This document shows, piece after piece, positions 24,295 through 32,745 of a stretch of DNA of 64,000 bases. How positions within the stretch are numbered: position 1 is the first letter of the stretch; each line of letters begins with the position of its first letter. The translations under genes were made by a program, and so were the position numbers. The notes under the pieces were generated by a model. It made no database searches. It worked only from the letters and a program-made list of their open reading frames with translations, and was not told where the DNA came from. The DNA is from COMBO-56-21 sp963705355. Lineage in GTDB: Archaea; Thermoplasmatota; Thermoplasmata; UBA10834. The DNA is taken from assembly GCA_963705355.1 (NCBI GenBank), contig OY970070.1:496001-560000 (forward strand). Reading direction: 5' to 3'.

Positions 24295-24957
24295 TTAACC
24301 CTTCGAGCCTCCGCAGGACCTCAGAGCTGCAATCGCTTTCTTCATGTCCGGCGCTTTGAAGACGGATGTGCCTGCGGCCAGGATGTCCGCGCCGGCCCTC
24401 GCCGCCAGTTCGCCGGTCTCCTCGGTAATGCCCCCGTCTATCTCAACGGGCACGCTGATGTCGATCCGATGCATCTCCGCCTTAGAGGCGCCTATCTTGG
24501 GGAGCACGTCGGGCATGAACTTCTGTCCTCCGAAACCGGGGTTGACGGACATGATGAGGAGCATGTCGATCTCGTCTAGATAGGGGAATGCATTCTCGAC
24601 AGGCGTAGGCGGGTTGATCGCCAAGCCAGCCTTCTTGCCGAGGTCGTGTATCAAATGCAGTGTTTGCCTGAGGTTCTGCTCCGCCTCAATGTGGACCTCG
24701 ATTATGTCGGAGCCGCCGTCTGCAAACGCTTTCACGTGCCTCTCAGGATGAGTTATCATCAGGTGCGAAATGAAGGGAAGCTTCGAGTAAGCTCTGAGGC
24801 TCTTGACTATGGAAGGGCCTATCGTGATGTTCGGAACGAAGAAGCCGTCCATAACGTCTATGTGGACATAATCGGCACCTGCCTCCGAGACCTTCCTGAC
24901 TTCCTCGCCCAGCTTCGAGAAGTCAGCTGCGAGTATCGAAGGTGCCACAAGTGGCAT
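24295..24957 (-). CDS. rpe: Ribulose-phosphate 3-epimerase, 220 aa
   Basis: This TIM-barrel enzyme interconverts ribulose 5-phosphate and xylulose 5-phosphate. Diagnostic segments are APSILAADFSKLGEE at the N-terminus, VHIDVMDGFFVPNIT, ISHLMITHPE, LIMSVNPGFGGQKF and the phosphate-binding VEIDGGITEET with AGTSVF. The metal-binding His, Asp, His and Asp positions are all present and the length is typical. The gene is not universal in archaea; its presence implies a non-oxidative pentose-phosphate route. A TATA-like CATAATAC on the minus strand lies just upstream (about 24980-24990). Confidence 0.93.
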   Translation of the reverse strand: MPLVAPSILAADFSKLGEEVRKVSEAGADYVHIDVMDGFFVPNITIGPSIVKSLRAYSKLPFISHLMITHPERHVKAFADGGSDIIEVHIEAEQNLRQTLHLIHDLGKKAGLAINPPTPVENAFPYLDEIDMLLIMSVNPGFGGQKFMPDVLPKIGASKAEMHRIDISVPVEIDGGITEETGELAARAGADILAAGTSVFKAPDMKKAIAALRSCGGSKG

Positions 24958-25016
24958 GACACCTGCGAAGCACTAGCATCGTATTATGGGTTTTGGTCAC
25001 CTCGGGTTCCGTCGAA

Positions 25017-25027
25017 CTTTTTTAATA
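25017..25027 (+). promoter_or_regulatory. TATA-like box for the small Cys/His protein
   Basis: The T-rich element CTTTTTTTAATACC is centred about 28 bases upstream of the ATG at 25050, predicting a leaderless message. Confidence 0.45.
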
Positions 25028-25049
25028 CCCTCAGCAGGATTAGCGATGC

Positions 25050-25268
25050 ATGCCAGAGCCGAAGCATGCAGTCGAGAAGGCCCAGAAGTGCGACATCGAA
25101 GGCTGCAAGTCAGAGGCAGAGCGGTCGATATCGGGGAGGAAGATCGAGAAAGCTGGAATGAAGCTCTCCTCGGATCCATCCAAGAACGCGCATCTCTGCC
25201 ACGCTCACTACAAAGAGTTCAAAAAGAAGACCAAGACGGACCGGACCTTTGAGCGGCTGGGCTGGTAG
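25050..25268 (+). CDS. Small Cys/His zinc-binding protein, 72 aa
   Basis: The protein has CDIEGCKSEAERSIS near residue 14 and HLCHAHYKEFKKKTK near residue 50. The Cys-x4-Cys and Cys-x2-His pairs can coordinate one zinc ion. The rest is very basic, which suggests nucleic-acid or ribosome contact. Similar short basic Cys/His proteins occur in other archaea, but I know of no assigned function. The start is set by the leaderless TATA spacing. Confidence 0.65.
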   Translation: MPEPKHAVEKAQKCDIEGCKSEAERSISGRKIEKAGMKLSSDPSKNAHLCHAHYKEFKKKTKTDRTFERLGW

Positions 25269-25310
25269 TCTCTCGTTGAGGTGGCCAATTGGGTGGCCTG
25301 CCCAAAAAGA

Positions 25311-25318
25311 GCATATAC
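25311..25318 (+). promoter_or_regulatory. TATA box for an MFS transporter gene
   Basis: GCATATAC lies about 26 bases upstream of the GTG at 25341 and is used here to choose that start. Confidence 0.45.
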
Positions 25319-25340
25319 TCCTCTTCGTTTGGTCTCCCGC

Positions 25341-26462
25341 GTGAAGCCTGAGGCCGTTCAGTTTCTCTCCAGCACTGGCCTGTTTGGTCCTGTGATCATC
25401 GTACCCTTCATCCTCCAGAACGATTTGGGAGCGACAAAGGACCTCATAGGCATTGTCGCGGGCGGATACGCAGCCCTGGGATTCACCTCCAGTTACATGT
25501 TCGGCCGTGCGTCGGATGTATACGGGAGGCGCTTGATTCTCCTGGCTGGTCTCTTGCTCTCAGGCGTCGCGACCTTACTACAGGTCATATCGCTGGTGTC
25601 AGGAGGACTCGTCTTTTTCGCGGGAGTGCGTCTCCTGATAGGTTTTTGCTCGGGGATGTTCCCAGCGGCTCTGACCGCATATGCGTATGATGCGCAGAGC
25701 AAGATGGGCAAGTTCAGCGCGTGGGGGGCTGCGGGCTGGGGCATCGGCAATATCTCGGTCGGGCTTTTCGGTCTGCTCTACGAGTGGGCCTACATCTACT
25801 GTGCGGCCATCATATTCGCCTCATTTGCGATTGCGCTGACGCTTCCGTTCACCAGGGAAGTGAAGATGGAAGTCCCTCTGTTTCCGGTCGCCCTCATCAA
25901 ACGAAACGCTCCCGTCTACACTTCAATGCTCATCCGACATACTGGCGCCAACATGATATGGGTCACATACCCCCTGTTCCTTGCAAGTATCGGCGCGGAT
26001 GCCACCTGGATCGGCATCATCTATGGAGTCAACGCGTTCGGACAGTTCTTCATCATGAACGTGCTGGACAAGTACGATCCGTCTCTTCTCGTAGCTGTCG
26101 GCTTGGCCAGCTCCGCTCTGACCTTCTTCACATTCGAACTCGCTGGTAGCTATTGGGAGATAATACCCTCCCAGATCCTGCTCGCAAGTGCGTGGGGTTG
26201 CCTCTATGTTGGCAGCCTCAGGTACGTCATGGACAGGAACCCGGAAAAGGCGACCGCCTCAGGTCTCCTTTCGAGCACGATGAGCATCTCTGGGATAATC
26301 GGGCCCGTCCTCGGAGGGGTCGCAGCCACCGCAGTGGGCTTCAAGGGGACAATATGGATCGCCACCACCATGTCGATAGTCGCCTTGGCGATTTTTCTCT
26401 CGGGCCTCAGAAGCTCGGGTGAACTTTATCGATTGACCACTCGTTCTCGGGGTTCGAAATGA
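25341..26462 (+). CDS. MFS transporter, 373 aa
   Basis: The protein is a major facilitator with about 12 membrane helices. Motif A is visible as MFGRASDVYGRRLILL after the second helix, and the second half begins after VPLFPVALIKRNAP. I start it at the GTG at 25341 (VKPEAVQFLSS) because a TATA box sits 26 bases upstream and family proteins begin near there; the open frame extends back to a GTG at 25281. The substrate is unknown. The 3' end overlaps the RNase Z start by four bases. Confidence 0.85.
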   Translation: MKPEAVQFLSSTGLFGPVIIVPFILQNDLGATKDLIGIVAGGYAALGFTSSYMFGRASDVYGRRLILLAGLLLSGVATLLQVISLVSGGLVFFAGVRLLIGFCSGMFPAALTAYAYDAQSKMGKFSAWGAAGWGIGNISVGLFGLLYEWAYIYCAAIIFASFAIALTLPFTREVKMEVPLFPVALIKRNAPVYTSMLIRHTGANMIWVTYPLFLASIGADATWIGIIYGVNAFGQFFIMNVLDKYDPSLLVAVGLASSALTFFTFELAGSYWEIIPSQILLASAWGCLYVGSLRYVMDRNPEKATASGLLSSTMSISGIIGPVLGGVAATAVGFKGTIWIATTMSIVALAIFLSGLRSSGELYRLTTRSRGSK

Positions 26463-27367
26463 AGATAGTATTCCTAGGCACAGGCGGAACATATCCTTCC
26501 AAGCTCAGAAACGTCACGTCGATTGCAGTTCAGATGCCAGGCGAGGTGCTGATGTTCGACTGCGGGGAGGGCACCCAGAGGCAACTGATGCGCTCTTCCG
26601 TCTCCTTCATGAAGATCAAGAAGATCTTCATCTCACACCTGCACGCGGACCATTTTCTCGGACTCGCGGGTCTGATTCAGAGCATGAGCCTTAACGGTAG
26701 GGAGGACGACCTCAGGATATTCGGGCCTGCCAGGACCACAGAGACTGTGGATACGATGCTCAACCTGGGGTATTTCGAGAGCGGTTTCCGTGTGGCGACG
26801 ACGGACCTGCGCCCAGCTGGGTTCCTGGATTTCGGGAGCTACTCTGTGAGGTTCGTGCGAGCAGATCACAGCATACCGACTATCGCGTACTCTCTGGAGG
26901 AGAAGCCGAGAGCGGGGAAGTTCGATCTGAGAAAGGCCAAGCGACTGGGAATTCCCGAGGGGCCTCTGTTCAGACGACTTCAGGAGGGCAAGACAGTTGT
27001 CGTCGATGGCAAGAAGATCGGCCCTGAGAAGGTCCTCGGTCCGCCAAGACCCGGTAGGAGAGTGGTCTACACTGGCGACACCAAGCCGAGCAAGAAGATC
27101 GTGTCGCTCGCCACCGGCGCAGACGTCCTGATCCACGACTGCACGCTCGATTCGTCTCACTCGGAACTAGCGGCCAGGTTCGGGCACTCGACCGCAGCCG
27201 ATGCCGCCAGGGTGGCGAAACAGGCCAAGGTCGGCATCCTATTCCTCGTACACTTGAGCCCGCGGTACGACGATAAGAGCGTTCTGGAGAAGGAGGCGAC
27301 CGCCATTTTCAAGAACTCGAATGCGGTCGAGGATCTATCAGAATACAACGTGAAACTCAGAGACTAG
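26459..27367 (+). CDS. rnz: Ribonuclease Z, 302 aa
   Basis: This metallo-beta-lactamase-fold endonuclease removes the 3' trailer of tRNA precursors; none of the tRNA genes in this window encodes CCA. The N-terminus has FLGTGGTYPS and FDCGEGTQRQL, then the histidine motif SHLHADHFLGLAGLI, the ADHSIPTIAYSLEE block, VVYTGDT, and the late GHSTAADAARVAKQA with VHLSPRY. The length of ~300 is that of the short RNase Z form. ATGA overlap with the MFS gene suggests coupling. Confidence 0.95.
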   Translation: MKIVFLGTGGTYPSKLRNVTSIAVQMPGEVLMFDCGEGTQRQLMRSSVSFMKIKKIFISHLHADHFLGLAGLIQSMSLNGREDDLRIFGPARTTETVDTMLNLGYFESGFRVATTDLRPAGFLDFGSYSVRFVRADHSIPTIAYSLEEKPRAGKFDLRKAKRLGIPEGPLFRRLQEGKTVVVDGKKIGPEKVLGPPRPGRRVVYTGDTKPSKKIVSLATGADVLIHDCTLDSSHSELAARFGHSTAADAARVAKQAKVGILFLVHLSPRYDDKSVLEKEATAIFKNSNAVEDLSEYNVKLRD

Positions 27368-27406
27368 ACCGCATCTGTTATCTTCTGACTCACGATACTC
27401 CAACTC

Positions 27407-28081
27407 GTGAAATGCGGGACTTTTTCGATCGTCGCCAGGGACAAGAAGACAGGGGACTTCGGAGTGGCGACGACTACGGCGGCACCGTGTGTGGGTGCGA
27501 TGCTTCCGTTCGCGGAAGAAGGGGTCGGTGCCATCGCAACCCAGGCGTGGGTGAATGTCAATCTCGGCTACCAGGGACTCGCGCTGATGAGATCAGGGCT
27601 CTCTGTCAAGACAGCGCTTGAGGCGATCCTCTCGGAAGATGCTGGTCGTGCGCGACGGCAGGTCATAGGTATAGACCGACAGTCCGTCTTCGCGTACACT
27701 GGCCAAGAATGCACGGAGGCGAAGGGACACAGGACGGGCGACGATTTCGCCGTCGCCGGGAACATCATCGCAGATGTCAGTGTGCTCGATTCAATGGTCG
27801 AGGCCTTCAAGAGATCCAAGGGCGAACTCAGCGGCAGGCTGCTCCTGGTTCTTGAGGACGGCCAGGAGGCTGGCGGAGATCGCAGAGGGAAGACTTCCTC
27901 GGCATTGCTTGTGGCTTCGGCGGTACCGAAGTTGTACCACAACGTGAGGGTGGACTTTCACGAGGAGCCTCTGAGGGAGCTGAGAAGAATCTACGAGAAC
28001 TGTGTGAGGATGCAGGAGGAATTTGGAGATAATGCGGAGGTTGCGGATCTCAGGCGGAAGGTCTCCACTGCCCACAGATGA
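27407..28081 (+). CDS. DUF1028 (Ntn-hydrolase-like) protein, 224 aa
   Basis: DUF1028 proteins have an N-terminal-nucleophile hydrolase-like fold of unknown substrate. The N-terminal TFSIVARDKKTGDFGVATTT, the PFAEEGVGAIATQAWVNVNLG block and the C-terminal LLLVLEDGQEAGGDRRGKTSSALLV are family hallmarks. The start is a GTG at 27407 that places the family's usual first strand at residue 5. It lies 39 bases after rnz. Members are sometimes found near peptide or amino-acid metabolism genes, and peptide-transport ATPases follow here. Confidence 0.85.
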   Translation: MKCGTFSIVARDKKTGDFGVATTTAAPCVGAMLPFAEEGVGAIATQAWVNVNLGYQGLALMRSGLSVKTALEAILSEDAGRARRQVIGIDRQSVFAYTGQECTEAKGHRTGDDFAVAGNIIADVSVLDSMVEAFKRSKGELSGRLLLVLEDGQEAGGDRRGKTSSALLVASAVPKLYHNVRVDFHEEPLRELRRIYENCVRMQEEFGDNAEVADLRRKVSTAHR

Positions 28082-28166
28082 TCGCTCAAAGGTGGGCTTC
28101 CGGTGGAGAGAGACCTCATTCTTGCAGAATCCAGCCACAACAGCGGTTCCTGTCGTCCCAAAACGC

Positions 28167-28175
28167 ATTTATAGC
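28167..28175 (+). promoter_or_regulatory. TATA-like box upstream of the second peptide-ATPase operon
   Basis: ATTTATAGC lies ~115 bases upstream of the ATG at 28289. A second candidate, CTTTAAAAGC at 28204-28213, is nearer. Apart from these the gap 28082-28288 appears non-coding. Confidence 0.4.
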
Positions 28176-28288
28176 GAAATGGGTTTCACCGAAGGTCCAG
28201 AGAGCTTTAAAAGCACAGATGGCATTGAGCCTGAAGCTCGTGAGTCGGCGATAATCGACAACGGAAACTGTTGAGGGGGAATCAAAGG

Positions 28289-29257
28289 ATGACCTTGCTC
28301 GAAGTCAATGGCTTGAAGACTTATTTTAAGACGCAGGAAGGAACACTGAAGGCCGTCGACGGAATCAGCTTTGACCTCGACAAGGGCCAGGCCATGGGCC
28401 TTGCGGGCGAGTCTGGTTGCGGCAAGACGACAGCTGCTTTGTCCATCATGAAGCTACTGCCAGCCAACGGATACATCGCAGGCGGGAATATCAACTTCCT
28501 GAACCAGGACATGGCGAAGATCACCGGCGACAAGCTCAGGGCGATCAGGTGGAGAGATATATCGATCATATTCCAGGGCGCCATGAACGCCCTCAACCCG
28601 GTCAAGAGGGTCGGTGACCAGATCACTGAGCCGATCCTGCTTCACGAGAAGGTCGACGAAGAGGTCGCCGTGAAGAGGGTCAAGGAACTCTTCGAGCTGG
28701 TCGGCATCAACCCGAACAGGATAAGGGAGTACCCGCACGAGTTCAGCGGCGGCATGAGGCAGAGAGTCATGATCGCGATGGCGCTCGCGTGCAGGCCGAA
28801 GCTGGTCATCTGCGACGAACCAACGACAGCCCTGGACGTCATGATCCAGGCGCAGATACTGCAGCTTCTGAAGAGCCTCCAGACCGAACTCGAGCTGGCC
28901 ATGATCATCATCTCTCACGACCTGTCGGTCCTCGCCGAGACTTGCGAATTCCTGTCAATAATGTACGCGGGCAAGATAGTGGAGAGGTCGACCGCTGTCG
29001 AGGTGTTCTCCAACCCGCAACACCCGTACACGAAAGGACTTATTGCGGCGTTCCCGAACATCAAGGGAGACAGGAAGATGCCCGCTTCCATAGCAGGCAA
29101 CCCGCCGAACCTGATACACGCGCCCCCGGGTTGCAGGTTCTCCGAGAGATGCTACATGGCTCAGGACCTGTGCAAGCAGGAGGAGCCTCTGCTTGTGGAG
29201 GTCCTGCCCGGCCACTTCGCTGCATGTCATTTCGTCAAGCCACAAGGGGTGAGATGA
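28289..29257 (+). CDS. Peptide ABC transporter ATPase (OppD-like), 322 aa
   Basis: The gene encodes an ATPase with Walker A GESGCGKTT near residue 40, Q-loop IFQGAMNALNP, signature FSGGMRQRV, Walker B LVICDEPTTALDV and H-loop ISHD. The C-terminal oligopeptide module GCRFSERCYMAQDLCK...GHFAACH is of normal length. The ATG at 28289 (MTLLEVNGL) follows a purine-rich GGGGGAATCAAAGG and matches the family start. Unlike the complete importer ending at 8910, no permease or binding-protein gene adjoins this pair. Confidence 0.92.
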   Translation: MTLLEVNGLKTYFKTQEGTLKAVDGISFDLDKGQAMGLAGESGCGKTTAALSIMKLLPANGYIAGGNINFLNQDMAKITGDKLRAIRWRDISIIFQGAMNALNPVKRVGDQITEPILLHEKVDEEVAVKRVKELFELVGINPNRIREYPHEFSGGMRQRVMIAMALACRPKLVICDEPTTALDVMIQAQILQLLKSLQTELELAMIIISHDLSVLAETCEFLSIMYAGKIVERSTAVEVFSNPQHPYTKGLIAAFPNIKGDRKMPASIAGNPPNLIHAPPGCRFSERCYMAQDLCKQEEPLLVEVLPGHFAACHFVKPQGVR

Positions 29258-30364
29258 ATGGCCAGAGATATCGTGACAGTCAAGGATCTGCAGGTCTGGT
29301 TCCCTGTCAGACGAGGGTTCGTCGAGAGCCTGACATCAAAAGAGGCGAGATTCGTCAAGGCGGTCGACGGCGTGTCTTTCACGATCAAGGACAGAGAGAT
29401 ATTCTGCCTTGTGGGAGAGTCCGGCTGCGGCAAGACCACGACCGGAAAGGCGATCCTAAGGCTGGTGGAGCCCACCGGCGGGCTCGTCAAGTACGCGGGC
29501 GGAGGACTGACTGCGAGCTACCTGAAGGAAGCGAACGAGCGCGCGGTCGCGAAGAAGCAGCTGACGAAGAAGGAGGCGGAGGAGAACCTCGCGAGCGGAA
29601 CGATTGATGTCCGGAGGCTGACGAAGGACAAGATGAAGATGCTCAGGCAGAAGATGCAGATCATCTTCCAGGACCCCTACGAGTCCCTGAACCCGAAACA
29701 GTCCATTTACGACATCGTCGCCGAACCGCTCGTCGTCAACAACCTCGGGGCTAACGAGGCGGACAGGGAAAAGAGGGTCGCGAAGGCTCTCGACGATGCT
29801 GGCCTTAGGCCGCCGAAGGATTTCATGTGGAGGTACCCGCACGAAGTGTCAGGAGGTCAGAGGCAGAGGGTGGGCATCGCTGGGGCGCTGGTGCTCCAGC
29901 CAGAGTTCCTGGTTGCAGACGAGCCGGTCTCCATGCTGGATGTGTCCATCAGGTCCGAGATCCTCAAGCTCATGCTGGACCTCAGGGAGAAGAAGGGGCT
30001 CACATACCTGTTCATCACGCACGACCTCAGCGTCGCCTACGTGTTCAGCGACAGGATAGGCATCATGTACCTTGGCAAGATAGTGGAGCTCGGCCCGACC
30101 GAGGAGGTCATCAAGGGCCCGAGGCACCCGTACACGAAGGCGCTGATATCCGTCGTCCCGAAGCCCGACCCGAGGATGAAGACCGAGAAGATAATCCTCA
30201 AGGGGGAGAGGCCGGATCCCGCGCACATTCCTCCCGGCTGCAGGTTCCACCCCAGGTGTCCGTTCGCCATGGAGATATGCAATAAGAAGGAACCAGCGCC
30301 GATGTTCGTCTCGCAGGAGCACTGGGTTTCCTGCTGGCTCGAGTCCGGAGAGGGCAAGCAGTGA
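29258..30364 (+). CDS. Peptide ABC transporter ATPase (OppF-like) with a ~45-aa insertion, 368 aa
   Basis: This is the partner of the upstream ATPase: Walker A GESGCGKTT near residue 52, Q-loop IFQDPYESLNP, VSGGQRQRV signature, Walker B FLVADEPVSMLDV, ITHD H-loop, and C-terminal cysteine module CRFHPRCPFAMEICNKKEP...HWVSCW. Between Walker A and the Q-loop an extra Lys/Glu-rich segment (about residues 78-125, LKEANERAVAKKQLTKKEAEEN) replaces the usual short loop. It is followed by the P1 peptidase gene with a GTGA overlap. Confidence 0.92.
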   Translation: MARDIVTVKDLQVWFPVRRGFVESLTSKEARFVKAVDGVSFTIKDREIFCLVGESGCGKTTTGKAILRLVEPTGGLVKYAGGGLTASYLKEANERAVAKKQLTKKEAEENLASGTIDVRRLTKDKMKMLRQKMQIIFQDPYESLNPKQSIYDIVAEPLVVNNLGANEADREKRVAKALDDAGLRPPKDFMWRYPHEVSGGQRQRVGIAGALVLQPEFLVADEPVSMLDVSIRSEILKLMLDLREKKGLTYLFITHDLSVAYVFSDRIGIMYLGKIVELGPTEEVIKGPRHPYTKALISVVPKPDPRMKTEKIILKGERPDPAHIPPGCRFHPRCPFAMEICNKKEPAPMFVSQEHWVSCWLESGEGKQ

Positions 30365-31452
30365 CGCGAGCAAGGGCGAGGCAGACAGGCATCTGGTTTG
30401 GCGAGCTGCCGACGGGCCCCAGGAACACGATCACCGATGTTCCCGGGGTCAATGTCGGCCACTGCACGATCATCCGAGGCTCTGGACCGATCAAGCCGGG
30501 GACGGGTCCCGTCAGGACTGGCGTGACCGCAATCCTTCCCCATGATGGCAACATGTTCGAGAAGCCCGTCAAGGGGGCCTATTTCGACTTCAACGGATGC
30601 GGGGGTCTTAACGGTGCTCTACAAGTCCGCGAGTTCGGCCTGATAGACACGCCCATCATGCTCACCAACACGATGTCCATGGGCACCGTGGCCGATTCGG
30701 TCATCAAGCACATGATAACGAGCAACCCGCGCGTCGGCCTAGGGGATGACACCATCATCCCGGTCGTATCAGAATGCGACGACAGCTGGCTCAACGATGC
30801 GCAGGGGCTGCACGTGAAGGAGGAGCACGTCGTCGCGGCCATTGAGGGTGCGAGCGCGGTCGTTCACGAAGGCGCGGTCGGGGCGGGCACTGGGATGACA
30901 TGCTATGACTACAAGGGCGGCATAGGGACCTCGTCGAGGGTCGTCGCGACGGAAGTCGGCAAGTTCAACCTCGGCACGGTCGTCCTGAGCAACCACGGCA
31001 ACTGGGACGAACTGCGGATAGACGGCGTCCCCGTGGGGAGCCTCCTGGGGAAGCCCGAGGAGAAGCGTCCAGAGAAGGGCTCCATCGTCATGGTGGTTGG
31101 GACCGATGCTCCTATGACGTCTCGGCAGCTCGGGAGGATCGCACGGAGGGCGATATTGGGCATGGCGGTGACGGGCTCGGCGTCTCACAACGGCAGCGGG
31201 GATATCGTCATAGCCTTCTCGACGGCCAACTCCCACCCGAGGTCCGAGAACAACGGTCTCGTCACGGAACAACTCATGCTGGACAGGGACCTGGACCCTC
31301 TGTTCCGAGCAACTGTGGATTCCACCGCAGAATCCATCATCAACTCGCTCTTTGGCGCAGAGACCATAGAGGGTCGGGACGGGCACGTGTCCTACGCGCT
31401 TCCGGTAGCCAGGACTCTAGAGATCATGAAGGCGCACGGGCGCCTGAAGTGA
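30361..31452 (+). CDS. P1 (S58/DmpA) family aminopeptidase, 363 aa
   Basis: P1 peptidases are self-processing Ntn-type aminopeptidases; characterised members release D- or L-amino acids or beta-amino acids from peptide N-termini. Family blocks are TITDVPGVNVGHCTI, GYFDFNG-like AYFDFNGCGGLNGA, GAVGAGTGMTCYDYKGGIGTSSR and GSIVMVVGTDAPMTSRQLGRIARRA. The Ser in the GSIVMVVGTDAP segment is the expected nucleophile exposed by autocleavage, followed by GSGDIVIAFSTAN. Translation begins at a GTG overlapping the stop of the ATPase gene (GTGA). Together with the ATPases and the M20 gene it forms a peptide-use operon. Confidence 0.9.
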   Translation: MTRARARQTGIWFGELPTGPRNTITDVPGVNVGHCTIIRGSGPIKPGTGPVRTGVTAILPHDGNMFEKPVKGAYFDFNGCGGLNGALQVREFGLIDTPIMLTNTMSMGTVADSVIKHMITSNPRVGLGDDTIIPVVSECDDSWLNDAQGLHVKEEHVVAAIEGASAVVHEGAVGAGTGMTCYDYKGGIGTSSRVVATEVGKFNLGTVVLSNHGNWDELRIDGVPVGSLLGKPEEKRPEKGSIVMVVGTDAPMTSRQLGRIARRAILGMAVTGSASHNGSGDIVIAFSTANSHPRSENNGLVTEQLMLDRDLDPLFRATVDSTAESIINSLFGAETIEGRDGHVSYALPVARTLEIMKAHGRLK

Positions 31453-31528
31453 CCTCGAAGTGTCAGATACTTTTTTCGAGAGAGAGCCCAATCCGCACCC
31501 TGGGCCAACTGTCCGAGACGGTCTACGA

Positions 31529-32743
31529 ATGTCAGACAAATCCTCGAGCAAATTCGAAAGGGCGAAGCGAGCTGTGAAGAGAGCCGAGCTGGAGAAGCTC
31601 GTCAAAGATCTGGTCAGGATACCGAGCCATCACGAAGTGCCGACGATGGAGAAAGAGGTCGCGCAATTCATTCATGAGTTCCTCCAGGGCGAGGGCATCG
31701 AGTCCAGGCTCAGGACCGTCGAGAAGAATCGACCGAACGTGATCGCCGTCATCAAGGGCTCTGGCGACGGAAAGAGCCTGCTTTTGAACGGACATACGGA
31801 CACGGTGCCGCCATACGATATGGATATCCCGCCATTCACGCCGAAGGTGGAGAAGGGCCGACTCTATGGCAGAGGCTCGTTGGACATGAAGGGCGGCCTG
31901 GGGTCGATGGTCATGACGCTTGTCGCGCTCCGCAGGGCCAAGGTCAAGCTCGATGGGGACCTCTACCTCGCGGCGGTCGTCGGCGAGGAATTGAGGAGCG
32001 AAGGCACCGAGGATATCGTACTGCATGGGCCAAGGGCCGACATGGCGATCGTTGGCGAGCCGACCGATCTCGAGATCCAGCCCTCCCATCGGGGACTGGA
32101 ATGGCTCGACGTCCACTTCCGCGGCAAGGCTGCCCACGGCGGTCAGGCCGACAGGGGAGTCAACGCGATCACGATGGCTGCGAGGTTCGTTCGAGCGGTC
32201 GAGGAGGACCTCAAGCCGAGACTGGCCGCCCGCAAAAGCAGGCACACGCTGCCCCCGACTATCAACCTCGGCGTGATTACTGGAGGACAGCAGCCCAGCT
32301 CTGTGGCCGATCACTGCATGATCAAGCTGGACCGCAGGTGGATACCCGAGGAGAAGCTGCAGCAAGTCTTCGATGAGATGTACGACATATTCGACAGACT
32401 GAAGAAGGAGGACCCGAGGTTCAGGGCCGAGCTGAAGAGGGATTCTTCCAGCATGCGCACTATGACCCATGGCCCGAATGTCGTCAGCACCTCGCATCCT
32501 ATAGTGAAATCATTGGAGAGGTCGGTGAGGATGGTCCTCAACAGACCTGCGAAGGTCACGAGCTTCTGGGGCTGGACCGATGCGGCCCTCATGACCAATT
32601 TTGCCAAGATGCCTACCGTTGTTTTCGGCCCCGGCGGCTCGGGTGCGCATGCACGGGTCGAGTATGTTCTCGTGGACGATTTGGTGAAGTGCACTCATAT
32701 CTATTCACAGGTCGCGCTGGACATCTGCGGAGCGTCAAGTTGA
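31529..32743 (+). CDS. M20 family metallopeptidase/deacylase, 404 aa
   Basis: This ArgE/DapE/carboxypeptidase-type protein has metal ligands in LLNGHTDTVPP, RGSLDMKGGLG and VVGEELRSEGTE (the catalytic Glu-Glu), the GEPTDLEIQPSHRG block and the dimerisation-domain motif GKAAHGGQADRGVNAI. The final metal His would lie in GSGAHARVEYV. The exact substrate (N-acyl amino acid, dipeptide or succinyl-diaminopimelate) cannot be decided. An in-frame GTG at 31460 would add 23 residues; I prefer the ATG at 31529 (MSDKSSSKF). It lies in the operon after the P1 peptidase. Confidence 0.9.
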   Translation: MSDKSSSKFERAKRAVKRAELEKLVKDLVRIPSHHEVPTMEKEVAQFIHEFLQGEGIESRLRTVEKNRPNVIAVIKGSGDGKSLLLNGHTDTVPPYDMDIPPFTPKVEKGRLYGRGSLDMKGGLGSMVMTLVALRRAKVKLDGDLYLAAVVGEELRSEGTEDIVLHGPRADMAIVGEPTDLEIQPSHRGLEWLDVHFRGKAAHGGQADRGVNAITMAARFVRAVEEDLKPRLAARKSRHTLPPTINLGVITGGQQPSSVADHCMIKLDRRWIPEEKLQQVFDEMYDIFDRLKKEDPRFRAELKRDSSSMRTMTHGPNVVSTSHPIVKSLERSVRMVLNRPAKVTSFWGWTDAALMTNFAKMPTVVFGPGGSGAHARVEYVLVDDLVKCTHIYSQVALDICGASS

Positions 32744-32745
32744 GT

